A DNA stretch of 38,741 nt from an uncultured Cetobacterium sp. (GTDB taxonomy: Bacteria > Fusobacteriota > Fusobacteriia > Fusobacteriales > Fusobacteriaceae): contig NZ_CAMQXC010000008.1 in NCBI RefSeq assembly GCF_947038635.1, positions 1 through 38,741 on the forward strand, given 5' to 3'. Below are positions 1 to 9,568 of this stretch, in pieces. A model generated the notes under the pieces. It was given only the letters and a program-made list of their open reading frames with translations, ran no database searches and was not told the DNA's origin. A program made the position numbers and the translations under genes. Position 1 is the stretch's first letter. The number at the start of each line of letters is the position of its first letter.

Positions 1-378
1 CCATTAGTAATAGGATTTATATTAATAGTAGGATTCTTAAATTTATTTATGGGATCAGCTTCAGCTAAATGGGCTATATTAGCACCAGTATTTATCCCAA
101 TGTTAATGAGAATAGGATACTCACCAGAGTTTACTCAGTTAGCTTATAGAATAGGAGATTCAAGTACAAATATAATCTCTCCTTTAATGTCATATTTTGC
201 AATGATAATTGTATTTATGCAGAAGTATGATAAGAAAGCTTCTTTAGGAACGCTAATATCAGTAATGCTTCCTTACTCAATAACATTCTTAATTGGATGG
301 TCAATTTTCTTAGCAGCTTGGATGTTAAGTGGATTACCAATTGGACCAGAAGTACAAATATTATTAAAAGGAATGTAA
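1..378 (+). CDS. AbgT-family (p-aminobenzoyl-glutamate type) transporter, C-terminal part, truncated by window start
   Basis: Open in frame from base 1 ([68 protein letters not shown]...); AbgT-like '[17 protein letters not shown]' and '[15 protein letters not shown]' motifs. Confidence 0.85.
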   Translation, partial: PLVIGFILIVGFLNLFMGSASAKWAILAPVFIPMLMRIGYSPEFTQLAYRIGDSSTNIISPLMSYFAMIIVFMQKYDKKASLGTLISVMLPYSITFLIGWSIFLAAWMLSGLPIGPEVQILLKGM

Positions 379-384
379 TATATG

Positions 385-412
385 AAGGCTTGATTAATTT
401 CAAGCCTTTTAT
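385..412 (+). terminator. Intrinsic terminator after AbgT-like gene
   Basis: AAGGCTTGA-TTAATT-TCAAGCCTT followed by TTATTATTT. Confidence 0.7.
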
Positions 413-430
413 TATTTATAGAGGTGAAAA

Positions 431-1135
431 ATGAAAAAAAATATAATCTTAATACATGGAGCAGGAGTAGGTGGTTGGGTTTTTAGAGATATAGAAAAAA
501 TATTAAAACTTTATGGGAATAATGTTTACTGTCCAAATTTATCAGGAATAGGAGACAGAAAAAAAATGTTGGAAAATAAAATTAATTTGACTACTTATGC
601 AAAAGAGATAGAGCATTTAATATTAGAAAATAATTTAGATAATGTCTATTTAATAGGCCACTCCTTTGGAGGAGCAGTAGTGTCAGCTGTGGTGGAACTA
701 ATTCCCGAAAGAATAAAATATCAAATATATATTGATAGTTTTTTTCTAGAAAATGATGAAAGTATTTTAACTTTATTTGGAGAAAAAAGAGAGTATGAAT
801 TAGATAAAATATGTAAAGATGAAGGAGAAGGTAAATATTTACCTAGAAGATTATTTGGAAAGGAACATCCATTAATAAAAGATATGCCTTTTAATCCATA
901 TAAAGAAAAAGTTAAATTTAAAGGAAGTGGAAAAAAAATTCCAGGAGCTTATATAGAGTGTTTAGATAGCACTGGGTTTGAGCATTTAGAAAAACCTAAA
1001 AAGATTATGAGAAGAAGAGTAGAAAAAAGAAAATGGAAGTATATAACATTAGATTCTGACCATGTCCCAATGACAAAATCGCCAGCTAGAGAAAAATTAA
1101 TTGAGATATTGATAGAATTAATAAAAGACAGCTAA
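431..1135 (+). CDS. Alpha/beta hydrolase
   Basis: N-terminal 'ILIHGAGVGGWVFRDI', nucleophile elbow 'GHSFGG', C-terminal 'DSDHVPMTKSPAR'; RBS gaggtg upstream. Confidence 0.85.
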   Translation: MKKNIILIHGAGVGGWVFRDIEKILKLYGNNVYCPNLSGIGDRKKMLENKINLTTYAKEIEHLILENNLDNVYLIGHSFGGAVVSAVVELIPERIKYQIYIDSFFLENDESILTLFGEKREYELDKICKDEGEGKYLPRRLFGKEHPLIKDMPFNPYKEKVKFKGSGKKIPGAYIECLDSTGFEHLEKPKKIMRRRVEKRKWKYITLDSDHVPMTKSPAREKLIEILIELIKDS

Positions 1136-1153
1136 AAATAGCTGTCTTTTTTT
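1124..1153 (+). terminator. Intrinsic terminator
   Basis: AAAGACAGCTA-AAA-TAGCTGTCTTTTTTT. Confidence 0.75.
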
Positions 1154-2444
1154 ATACTATTATACTTAAAACTGATAAAGCTCCAATAAAGATTAGAGTA
1201 GGGTTTAATTTTTTGAAATCCCCAGTTCCAGCATGAATAATTATATAAGATATAAAACCAAATGCTAGTCCAGTACTGATACTATAAGTTAAGGGCATCA
1301 TTAATATTGTAACGAAAGATGGAAAAAGAGTTTTATAATCTTTCCAATCTAATTCATAAATATTTTTAAACATGTAAACTCCAACAATAATAAGAGCTGG
1401 CGATGTTGCAAATGATGGAACAATAGAAACTACAGGTGTAAAGAATAACGCAACTATAAAGAAAAAAGAAGTTACAACTGAAGCTAATCCTGTTCTAGCA
1501 CCAGCAGCAATTCCAGCAGCAGTTTCAGAAAGTGTAGTAACAGTACTTGTTCCAAGGACTGAACCAATTATAGTAGAAGTAACATCTGCATATAACATTT
1601 TTCCAAGATCCTTAACTTTACCATTTTTATCAGCAAGTCCAATCTCTTTAGAACATGCAATTAGAGTTCCAAGTGAATCAAAAAGGTCAACAAACATAAA
1701 AGAAAATGCTGGACCTAATAAAGATAATTTTAAAGCACCTAAAATATCTAATTTAAAAGCTATTGGTGCAATACTAGGAGGCATAGACATGATTGAGTCA
1801 GGCATTACAGTATCACCAGTAAATAAGCCAATAATAGTAGATGAAATTATTCCTATTAATATTCCACCTTTAATTTTTTTTATTTCTAATATAATTGCAA
1901 TAAATAAACCAACAACTCCAATTAAAATTTGTGAATTAAATCTAGCTAAACCAATAATTGTTGCAGGATTAGAAGAAACAATACCTAAAGTTTTAAGACC
2001 AATAAATGCGATAAAAAGACCAATTCCTCCAGTAACAGATATTTTTAAACAAAGTGGAATAGCATTTGCAATTTTTTCTCTAATTCCTCCAATTGATAAG
2101 AAGAAGAAAAATACGCCAGAAAGAAAGACAATACCCAATGCTGTTTCCCAAGGAATACCTCTTCCAATAACAAGGGAATAAGTAAAAAATGCATTTAATC
2201 CCATACCAGGAGCTAAAGCAAAAGGTGCATTAGCCAAAAGAGCAGATATAAGAGTTCCAATTGCTGCTGAAACAATCGTAACAGTAATAAGAGCTCCTTT
2301 ATCCATTCCAGATTCGCTAAGAATTGCTGGATTAATAAAGATAATATAAGCCATAGTTAGAAAAGTAGTGGTACCCCCAATAATTTCATGTTTGATACTA
2401 CTATGCCTTTCTTGGATTTTAAAAAAATTGTTTAAAAAATTCAT
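1152..2444 (-). CDS. AzgA/PbuG-type purine (hypoxanthine/guanine/adenine) permease, NCS2-like
   Basis: Start trimmed from 2489 to ATG at 2444 (AAGGAG just upstream): MNFLNNFFKIQERHSSIKHEIIGGTTTFLTMAYIIFINPAILSESGM...; 'FALAPGMGLNAFF', 'MFVDLFDSLGTLIACSKEIGL' typical of AzgA. Confidence 0.85.
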   Translation of the reverse strand: MNFLNNFFKIQERHSSIKHEIIGGTTTFLTMAYIIFINPAILSESGMDKGALITVTIVSAAIGTLISALLANAPFALAPGMGLNAFFTYSLVIGRGIPWETALGIVFLSGVFFFFLSIGGIREKIANAIPLCLKISVTGGIGLFIAFIGLKTLGIVSSNPATIIGLARFNSQILIGVVGLFIAIILEIKKIKGGILIGIISSTIIGLFTGDTVMPDSIMSMPPSIAPIAFKLDILGALKLSLLGPAFSFMFVDLFDSLGTLIACSKEIGLADKNGKVKDLGKMLYADVTSTIIGSVLGTSTVTTLSETAAGIAAGARTGLASVVTSFFFIVALFFTPVVSIVPSFATSPALIIVGVYMFKNIYELDWKDYKTLFPSFVTILMMPLTYSISTGLAFGFISYIIIHAGTGDFKKLNPTLIFIGALSVLSIIV

Positions 2445-2513
2445 ACAAAACTCCTTTATTTTTCTATATATTATACATAAAAAATACATTAAAATGAAGA
2501 AAAAAATAAATTC

Positions 2514-2542
2514 TTGACAAAATCCTATAAATACTATACTAT
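2514..2542 (+). promoter_or_regulatory. Orphan sigma70-type promoter on the plus strand between two minus-strand genes
   Basis: TTGACA (2514-2519), 17-nt spacer, TACTAT (2537-2542); inverted repeat CTATACT-ATTAA-AGTATAG (2534-2552) overlaps the -10. Confidence 0.5.
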
Positions 2543-2548
2543 TAAAGT

Positions 2549-2614
2549 ATAGAAATTAACTAAAACCAAATATAATTGAATAAAAAAATAGGAGCTTAGC
2601 TCCTATTTTTTTTA
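2549..2614 (+). ncRNA. Candidate short (about 65 nt) non-coding RNA
   Basis: Orphan promoter followed within about 35 nt by an intrinsic terminator (GGAGC-TTA-GCTCC plus T8); no ATG ORF inside. Prediction only. Confidence 0.35.
2582..2614. terminator. Bidirectional intrinsic terminator (also terminates the SEC-C gene)
   Basis: AAAAAAATAGGAGC-TTA-GCTCCTATTTTTTTT; A- and T-tracts on both sides. Confidence 0.7.
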
Positions 2615-3703
2615 TTTTCCACAACATTTTTTATATTTTTTTCCTGATCCACACGGACAATTTTCATTTCTACCAACTTTATTAACTACTCTTGGTGGTT
2701 GATTTTCACCAAAAACTTCAATGTATGAATGTCCTTTTAAAGTCCAAAGAGGTAAAGATTTAGAAATTTTATTTATAAGAGCTGTAAAGATAGATTCTGA
2801 ATTAGAATTATCAAATTTAATTCTTGTTTTACTATCAGTAACAATCTCTTCTATAGGCATATTGTTTTTTAGTCTATCGATTATTGTTGTAATTTCAAAT
2901 CCAATTTGAGCTCCTTGCATTTTATGAGACATTAAAAGTGCTATTAAATCAGCAACTTCTTGAGTCTTTTCAATGAAGAAATAATTCCAATAATTTTTAT
3001 ACTCGTCATTTGTTAATACTTTGTATTCTAAACCATCATATTTAATTGTCTCATGTAAAATATCAACAGGTTCAGAAACAGAATCAGCTACTAAGTAGAT
3101 AGTTTTACTTCCAGAATCCTCTAATTTTGATATAAATACATTTAGAATCCATCTAGAATCAATAAAAGTATGAATTTTTTCTAAACTAATATCTTTAAAT
3201 GTAGGAAGTAAAAGCTCTAATAATTTATGCTCATCAATAACACCATAGAATCTAATCATTCCTAAAATAAGCATCTCAAGTTCTTGATAATGATCAATTA
3301 AGATTTTATTTTCTTCTTTTTGAGAAATAGAATTTATAGTTTCAATGAACCATGTTGAAATAATATAGTGGTTATTATCTTTCTCTTTTATAGGATTTTT
3401 AGATATAAATCCAAAACTTTGTAATGGTAGTAAAAATTCCTCATACTCAAAGAAATCTTGTTCACTAACTTGATTATTCTCAACAGTAAATTGAGAAAGT
3501 AAAGATATAGTATCTTTAGAAAAAATTTCTAAAAAAGCTGAAGAATTACTTTCATAAGCTTCAGTAACCTTTTCTATAATTTTTCCTTTTACAGTACTTT
3601 TAGCAATTTTTATATTAAATTTAGCTAAGATTTTAAAAAGATCATCTTTAAGTAAACTATTTAAAGATTCAATTAAAAATTTGTCTTCCACAGTGACCTC
3701 CAA
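2612..3703 (-). CDS. SEC-C metal-binding motif protein of unknown function
   Basis: C-terminal '[20 protein letters not shown]' SEC-C motif; remainder not recognised. Confidence 0.75.
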   Translation of the reverse strand: MEVTVEDKFLIESLNSLLKDDLFKILAKFNIKIAKSTVKGKIIEKVTEAYESNSSAFLEIFSKDTISLLSQFTVENNQVSEQDFFEYEEFLLPLQSFGFISKNPIKEKDNNHYIISTWFIETINSISQKEENKILIDHYQELEMLILGMIRFYGVIDEHKLLELLLPTFKDISLEKIHTFIDSRWILNVFISKLEDSGSKTIYLVADSVSEPVDILHETIKYDGLEYKVLTNDEYKNYWNYFFIEKTQEVADLIALLMSHKMQGAQIGFEITTIIDRLKNNMPIEEIVTDSKTRIKFDNSNSESIFTALINKISKSLPLWTLKGHSYIEVFGENQPPRVVNKVGRNENCPCGSGKKYKKCCGK

Positions 3704-3765
3704 ACATTTTTATTACTATTATATCATAAAAATATAAAAATACAAAAATGTATAGAAATCTATAT

Positions 3766-4488
3766 TTAAAAGTTATTTTTATAAGGAATAATTTTAATTT
3801 TTTTATGTTTAAAGAAAATTTCTCCATTGATAAAAGCAAATTGTAGTGGATAGATTTCAACACCTTCTTCAATAGCTTTGTAAAATGTTTTATAAAAAAT
3901 TGGGTCAGTTTCATAATTAGGAATAAAAAAATCAGAATCTCTCAAAATAATAAGAATAACAACAGCACGATGACCAGATTTTTTAATTTCAACTAGTTCA
4001 TTTAAATGCTTAGTTGCTCTTATACTTGGAGCATCTGGAAAAGTAGCAATTTTATCGTTAGAAAGAGATACTCCTTTTGTTTCAATATATATTTTTTCTC
4101 CATTTTTTTCAATTAGATAATCTAATCTGCTATTACCAAACTTAACTTCAGGTTTTATAAAATCTATTTTTCCAAAAATAGATATATCTTCATTTTTGAA
4201 ATAACTATCTGTAATATATCTATGAATAGATGAATTAATTAAAATCTCTTCATTATCATTTGCATATGCAGCAATGACATCCCATAAAGTTTTTCTATTT
4301 TCAATATTTTTAGCTTTTCTTAATAAAATTTTATTTCCAGGAAAAAGTAACTCTTTAATCCTTCCTGAATCATGTACATGAGCAGTAATAATTTCTTTAT
4401 TACTAAGTTCTAAAGATGCTGTAAATCTATTAGGTCTATCTATAAATGTACCAATTTCATCAATATCAACTTTATAAATAAGTTTCAT
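3766..4488 (-). CDS. sfsA: SfsA family protein (DNA/RNA nuclease)
   Basis: 'RPNRFTASLEL...AHVHDSGRIKELLFPGNKILLRKAKN', 'SRLDYLIE...YIETKGVSL...FPDAPSIRATKHLNEL' diagnostic SfsA motifs. Confidence 0.9.
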   Translation of the reverse strand: MKLIYKVDIDEIGTFIDRPNRFTASLELSNKEIITAHVHDSGRIKELLFPGNKILLRKAKNIENRKTLWDVIAAYANDNEEILINSSIHRYITDSYFKNEDISIFGKIDFIKPEVKFGNSRLDYLIEKNGEKIYIETKGVSLSNDKIATFPDAPSIRATKHLNELVEIKKSGHRAVVILIILRDSDFFIPNYETDPIFYKTFYKAIEEGVEIYPLQFAFINGEIFFKHKKIKIIPYKNNF

Positions 4489-4519
4489 TAATCCCCCTTA
4501 TATAATAAATATGTAATAA

Positions 4520-4547
4520 AAAAGAGATCAATCTCTTGATCTCTTAT
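4520..4547 (-). terminator. Intrinsic terminator after ferredoxin
   Basis: AAGAGATCAA-TCTC-TTGATCTCTT with T-run on the minus strand. Confidence 0.65.
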
Positions 4548-4556
4548 TGTAAGTTA

Positions 4557-4736
4557 TTACTCAACTGGAGCGATACACTCAACAGGACAAGCACCTGCAC
4601 AAGCACCACAGTCAATACATTGATCCTCGTCGATTCTTCTTTTTCCTCCATCAACCTCTGAAATGCAGCTAACAGGACAGATTGCCTCGCAAGTTCCGCA
4701 TCCGATACAGATATCTTCGTTAATTCTATGAGCCAT
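4557..4736 (-). CDS. 2[4Fe-4S] ferredoxin (59 aa)
   Basis: Translated by hand: MAHRINEDICIGCGTCEAICPVSCISEVDGGKRRIDEDQCIDCGACAGACPVECIAPVE*. Two CxxCxxCxxxCP motifs; RBS aggagg upstream. Not in ORF track. Confidence 0.95.
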   Translation of the reverse strand: MAHRINEDICIGCGTCEAICPVSCISEVDGGKRRIDEDQCIDCGACAGACPVECIAPVE

Positions 4737-4927
4737 GATAACCTCCTAAAATAAATTTAATTAAGTATAAATATACAATTTTAATATATACTCGACAGAA
4801 GTATACCATTTTAATATTAAAAAGGCAACTCTTTTCTTAAAGTATTATTAAAAAGAAAATAATAAATTCCTTTTTTTTTCTATAAAATTGATATATAATG
4901 AAAAAAAATATTTTAAGGAGATTAACT

Positions 4928-5473
4928 ATGAAAATTTTTGTAATGTCAGATATTCATGGATCAAGTTATTTCTTAAAAAAAGCGTTAGAAGCTTATGAGA
5001 AAGAAGAAGCTAAATATATATTAATATTAGGTGATGAATTATATCATGGACCAAGAAACCCATTGCCGTTGGAATATAATCCAAAAGAAGTCGCGGATAT
5101 ATTAAATAATTATAAGGATAGGATAATTGCAGTTAGAGGAAATTGTGATAGTGAAGTAGATCAAATGATGTTACAATATCCAATTTTAGGTGACTATTCT
5201 ACGATTTTCTCAAAGGAGAAACGAATTTTTGTGACGCATGGTCATATATATAGTGAAGAGAATCTTCCAAATATTTCTAAAGGAGATATATTTATGTATG
5301 GACATACTCATCTACCTGTAGCATATGAAAAAGATGGAATATATAGATTGAATCCAGGTTCTATATCTTTGCCAAAAGGTGGAAATATCAATAGTTATGG
5401 TATTTTAGAAGAGAATTATTTTTGTGTAAAAAGTTTAGATGGTGATATTATAAAAGAGATTGAAATAAAGTAA
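4928..5473 (+). CDS. yfcE: YfcE/MJ0936-type metallophosphoesterase
   Basis: Start at 4928 after AAGGAG: MKIFVMSDIHGSSYFLKKALEAY...LGDELYHGPRNPLP...GNCDSEVD...VTHGH...YGHTHLP. An upstream ATG at 4898 lies at the promoter -10/TSS. Confidence 0.85.
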   Translation: MKIFVMSDIHGSSYFLKKALEAYEKEEAKYILILGDELYHGPRNPLPLEYNPKEVADILNNYKDRIIAVRGNCDSEVDQMMLQYPILGDYSTIFSKEKRIFVTHGHIYSEENLPNISKGDIFMYGHTHLPVAYEKDGIYRLNPGSISLPKGGNINSYGILEENYFCVKSLDGDIIKEIEIK

Positions 5474-5511
5474 AAAGGAATGCGGTTAAGCATTCCTTTT
5501 CTATTTTTTTA
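5473..5511 (+). terminator. Intrinsic terminator, convergent with lon
   Basis: AAAAGGAATGC-GGTTAA-GCATTCCTTTT then CTATTTTTTT. Confidence 0.65.
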
Positions 5512-7882
5512 TAGCATATTTAATAACATCGGTAAAATAATCAACGTAATTAACTGTTATACCTGTTTTTAAAAAATCTGGAAGTTTATCAAAGTCTTTT
5601 TTATTATCTTTAGGAAGAAGTAACTCAAATACACCAACTCTTCTAGCAGCAATAGTTTTTTCTCGAACTCCACCAATAGGTAAAACTTTACCAGTTAAAG
5701 TTAGTTCACCAGTCATGGCAAGCCCTTTTCTAATAGGAGTGTTGGTAGCTAAAGAGTAAAGAGCTAAAGCCATTGTAATACCAGCGGATGGACCATCTTT
5801 AGGAGTAGCACCTTCAGGTACATGTAGATGAACTCTATTTTTATCAAAAAATTCTTTTGCTTCAGGTGGAAGAGTAGTATCTTTAGCAAGTAATGATCTA
5901 ATATATGAATATGCAATTTCTGCAGATTCTTTCATAACATCTCCCAATTGCCCTGTTAGTTTTAGTCCACTTTCTTTATTACTTATGCTAGCTGCTTCGA
6001 TATATAGTGTTGCTCCACCCATAGATGTCCATGCTAATCCAAGAGTAACTCCAGGAATCTCATTTTGATAAAGTTCTTCTGTGGTAAAAATAGGAGTTCC
6101 TAAGTAAGATTCAACATTATTTTCATTTATTCTAACTTTTTCTTTATTCCCTTCAGCAATTTTTAAGTTTACTTTTCTCATAATTTTTCGAATACATTTA
6201 TCTAAAGTTCTAACTCCTGCCTCTCTAGCATATTTATCAATTATAAATTTCAAAGCATTTTTACTTATTGTAATCTCTTTACTATCTAAAGCATGAGCTT
6301 TAAGTTGTTGAGGAATTAAGTATTTTTGAGCTATTTGTAATTTTTCTTCAAGTATATAACCTGACAAATGAATAATTTCCATCCTATCAAGTAGTGGTCT
6401 TGGAATTGTATCTAATTGATTTGCAGTTGTAACAAAAAGAATCTTTGATAAATCATATCTGATATCTAAGTAGTGATCTAAAAAATCTTTATTTTGTTCT
6501 GGATCGAGAACTTCTAATAAAGCAGATGCAGGATCTCCTCTAAAACTATTTCCAATCTTATCTATTTCATCAATCATAATAACAGGATTTGATGTCTGCA
6601 CAAGTTTTAAAGCTTGAATAATTTTTCCAGGCATAGCTCCTATATATGTTCTTCTATGTCCTTTAATTTCGGCTTCATCAACCATTCCACCAACAGAGAA
6701 ACGATAAAATTTTCTATTTAATGATTCTGCTATTGATTTACCAATAGATGTTTTTCCAACTCCAGGAGGTCCAACTAAGCAAAGAATAGAACCATTAACA
6801 TTTCCGGTTTTTATAACTGTACTTACAAATTCTAAAATACTATTCTTAATATCTTCAAGACCATAGTGATCACGATCTAAAATTGTCTTAGCTTTTTTAA
6901 TATCCAATCTATCTTTAGAAAAAACTCCCCATGGAAGTTCAACAATAGATTCAATATATGTTCGAGCTACATGATATTCAGGAGAACCTTGATCTAAAAG
7001 AGATAATTTTTCAAGTTGTTCGTCAACTATTTTTTCAGCTTCTGGAGATAAATGGATATGATTTATCTTATCAACAATTTTGTCAATAACTGCAGATTTT
7101 TCATCTTTTTCTAACCCAAGCTCTTGCTTTATTAATTTTAGTTGTTCTCTTAAAAAGTATTCTTTTTGTTGTTTACTAACTTTTTCATCAATTTGCTTAG
7201 AAATTTTAGCTTGAAGTTGAGAGATTTCAAGCTCTTTTTTTAGCATGGTTAAAAGTCTTTGAGAACGATTAACTATATTAAACTCTTCTAAAAGTTCTTG
7301 GAGATCTTTAGCTTCAGCTTTTAACATAGAAGAAACAAAATCAATGAAAATGCTAGGATGATCATATGATGCTTGTGAAACTAAAAGCTTTAATTCTTCT
7401 TTTAAAATTGGATTAACTTCAAAAATCTCTTTTAAAGATGTCATAATAGCAAGCATATATGCTTTAAGCTCAACTGAGGAATCAGTTGTTTCTTTATTAT
7501 ATTTTACTTTCCAACATAATCTAGAATTACCAGGAACAACTTTTTTCTTTTTAAATCTTTCTACACCAAAAACAATTGCTTGAACAGAATCTTGGGAGAT
7601 AGATGTAACTTTATTAATTTTAACAACAGTTCCAACATCATATAAAGTCGAGTTAAAGTAATCATTGTCATCAATATCTTTTACAAAAACTAAACCAATG
7701 AAACCGTTATAGTGTTCCTCTGCATCTTTTATAGCTTGTAAAAAGTCCTCTCCTGTGAAAGCGATTGGAGTTAGAATATTTGGGAAAATAGGTCTTATTA
7801 CAAGAGGTAAAATTGGAATATCTTCAGGTAACAAATCCCTTATATTAACAAGATCAGTAGAATTATTATTTGTACTAGTCAT
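5501..7882 (-). CDS. lon: ATP-dependent protease Lon (LonA)
   Basis: 'CLVGPPGVGKTSIGKSIA', 'MIDEIDKIG', 'PEGATPKDGPSAGITMALALYSL' (catalytic Ser), 'IRKGLAMTGELTLTGKVLPIGGVREK'. Confidence 0.97.
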   Translation of the reverse strand: MTSTNNNSTDLVNIRDLLPEDIPILPLVIRPIFPNILTPIAFTGEDFLQAIKDAEEHYNGFIGLVFVKDIDDNDYFNSTLYDVGTVVKINKVTSISQDSVQAIVFGVERFKKKKVVPGNSRLCWKVKYNKETTDSSVELKAYMLAIMTSLKEIFEVNPILKEELKLLVSQASYDHPSIFIDFVSSMLKAEAKDLQELLEEFNIVNRSQRLLTMLKKELEISQLQAKISKQIDEKVSKQQKEYFLREQLKLIKQELGLEKDEKSAVIDKIVDKINHIHLSPEAEKIVDEQLEKLSLLDQGSPEYHVARTYIESIVELPWGVFSKDRLDIKKAKTILDRDHYGLEDIKNSILEFVSTVIKTGNVNGSILCLVGPPGVGKTSIGKSIAESLNRKFYRFSVGGMVDEAEIKGHRRTYIGAMPGKIIQALKLVQTSNPVIMIDEIDKIGNSFRGDPASALLEVLDPEQNKDFLDHYLDIRYDLSKILFVTTANQLDTIPRPLLDRMEIIHLSGYILEEKLQIAQKYLIPQQLKAHALDSKEITISKNALKFIIDKYAREAGVRTLDKCIRKIMRKVNLKIAEGNKEKVRINENNVESYLGTPIFTTEELYQNEIPGVTLGLAWTSMGGATLYIEAASISNKESGLKLTGQLGDVMKESAEIAYSYIRSLLAKDTTLPPEAKEFFDKNRVHLHVPEGATPKDGPSAGITMALALYSLATNTPIRKGLAMTGELTLTGKVLPIGGVREKTIAARRVGVFELLLPKDNKKDFDKLPDFLKTGITVNYVDYFTDVIKYAIKK

Positions 7883-8041
7883 AGCCTCCTCCTTTTGTTT
7901 CCGTTATTATAATTAGAGTACATATAAATGCTTATATTTCCTTTTATAAATTAAAAATAAAAGTTGAAATTTATTTTGAAAAGGAAGATTGATAAAAAAG
8001 CAGTAAATCCTTAAAAATACAAAAGTTTTGGAGGAATAAAA

Positions 8042-9556
8042 ATGACTTTAAGAAAAAGAATTTGCGTTATGGATATTGGTTCTAACTCGATTAGAATGGT
8101 TATATATGAGATTACTCCAAATAAATCTTTTATTCCAATAGAAGATATAAAAGAAACGGTTAGATTAGGAGAGGGAATAAATGATAAAAAAGAATTGAAG
8201 GATGAAAAAATAAAATTAGCATTAAAAACAATACAATTATTTAAAAAAGTATGTTTAAAAAATAATGTAGATGAAATTGTAGCTTTTGGAACAGCAGCTT
8301 TAAGAATTGCTATAAATGGAGAGTATCTACTAAAAGAGATTTTAAAAACAACAGGAATAGATGTAATTGTTTTTAAAGGTGAAGATGAAGCATATTTTTC
8401 TTTTGAAGGAGCAATAAATACGTTAGATATAAAAGATGGAGTTGTAATTGACTTGGGTGGATCAAGTTTAGAAATAGTTCATTTTGAAAATAGAGAGGCT
8501 TTAGAAAGAGTAAGTTTAAATTTTGGAGCAGTAACTTTATCTGAGATTGCAAATTTAAAAGATAAATTAAGTAAAAAAGATGAAGAGACATTAAGAACAT
8601 TTATACAAGAGCAGTTTAAAATAGTTCAATGGAAAGATAAAATAAAAGGTCTACCTTTAATAGGAGTGGGAGGAACAGTTAGAAATATTGGAGGAGTAAA
8701 TCTATATATGAATAGCTATCCTCTAGAATTATTACATAATTATAAAGTAAGCATTGAAGGCGTAAAAGAAGTGGTAAATTTTTTAAAAGATAAAGATTAT
8801 AAAGAAAAGCAAGATGTACAAGGATTATCAAAAGCTAGAGCTGATGTATTTATAGGAGCGGCAATAGCAGTAGAGGAAGTATTAACATATTTTTCTTTAA
8901 AAGAGTTAATAATTAGCGGATATGGAATAAGAGAAGGGGTTTTATATGAAAGACTTAGTGAATGTGGAAAAGTTATACAAGATCCATTTGAAGATGGATT
9001 TAAAGAGATACTGGAGATTTTAGATATTAATACAAAAATAAAAGAGAAACAATATAAAATTTTTAAAAAAATATGTTTATCATTAAACGAAGAATATGAA
9101 TTGAAGGGAATAAATGAAAAAATAATAAAGATAGTAACATATTTATATGATATAGGAAAAAGTATTAATTTTGTAAATTATCCATTACATTCAGCTTATA
9201 TGATATTAAATTTAGGAGTAAAGGGAATAGAGCAGAAAGAACTTGTAGCCTCAGCATTAATTATAGCTAGAGGTAATAAAAAATATAAAGGATTAGAAAA
9301 ATATAAAGAGATGTTTAAAGAAAACGAAGTGGATGAATTGATGATGTTATCTAAAATACTGAATATAACTAATATATTTTATGATGATTTGTTGTTAGAA
9401 GAAAGTAATTTTGAAATAGAGATTACAAAAGATGAGATTATATTTTTTATCAAGGATAAGGATGAAGAAGATTTAAAAATTATTGATCTGTTTATATCTC
9501 AGAAAAAATTTGTAAACACTTTTGATAAGAAATTAAAATTTAAAATGGATAAATAG
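8042..9556 (+). CDS. ppx: Ppx/GppA phosphatase: intact phosphatase domain, degenerate C-terminal HD-like domain
   Basis: 'CVMDIGSNSIRMVIYEI', 'VIDLGGSSLEIV', 'GVGGTVRNIGG' intact; C-terminus 'YLYDIGKSINFVNYPLHSAYMI' where a paralog has 'YLHDIGKAIDFENHSKHSAYIL'. Confidence 0.85.
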   Translation: MTLRKRICVMDIGSNSIRMVIYEITPNKSFIPIEDIKETVRLGEGINDKKELKDEKIKLALKTIQLFKKVCLKNNVDEIVAFGTAALRIAINGEYLLKEILKTTGIDVIVFKGEDEAYFSFEGAINTLDIKDGVVIDLGGSSLEIVHFENREALERVSLNFGAVTLSEIANLKDKLSKKDEETLRTFIQEQFKIVQWKDKIKGLPLIGVGGTVRNIGGVNLYMNSYPLELLHNYKVSIEGVKEVVNFLKDKDYKEKQDVQGLSKARADVFIGAAIAVEEVLTYFSLKELIISGYGIREGVLYERLSECGKVIQDPFEDGFKEILEILDINTKIKEKQYKIFKKICLSLNEEYELKGINEKIIKIVTYLYDIGKSINFVNYPLHSAYMILNLGVKGIEQKELVASALIIARGNKKYKGLEKYKEMFKENEVDELMMLSKILNITNIFYDDLLLEESNFEIEITKDEIIFFIKDKDEEDLKIIDLFISQKKFVNTFDKKLKFKMDK

Positions 9557-9568
9557 AATGGAGAAGAT

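Noticed and set aside
1789-2181. 130-aa plus-strand ORF antisense to the AzgA-type permease
   Set aside because: Shadow ORF with composition typical of antisense translation of a membrane protein gene.
2445-2581. Purine riboswitch upstream of the AzgA-type permease
   Set aside because: A TATAAT-like -10 (in TTTATGTATAATATATAG on the minus strand) lies close to the start codon, leaving a short 5' UTR; no aptamer-like conserved core.
3669-3914. 81-aa minus-strand ORF in the track
   Set aside because: Overlaps the 3' end of sfsA and start of the SEC-C gene in another frame; no RBS or recognizable domain.
4898-4927. Upstream ATG of the yfcE ORF
   Set aside because: Coincides with the promoter -10/TSS region; the AAGGAG RBS supports the start at 4928.
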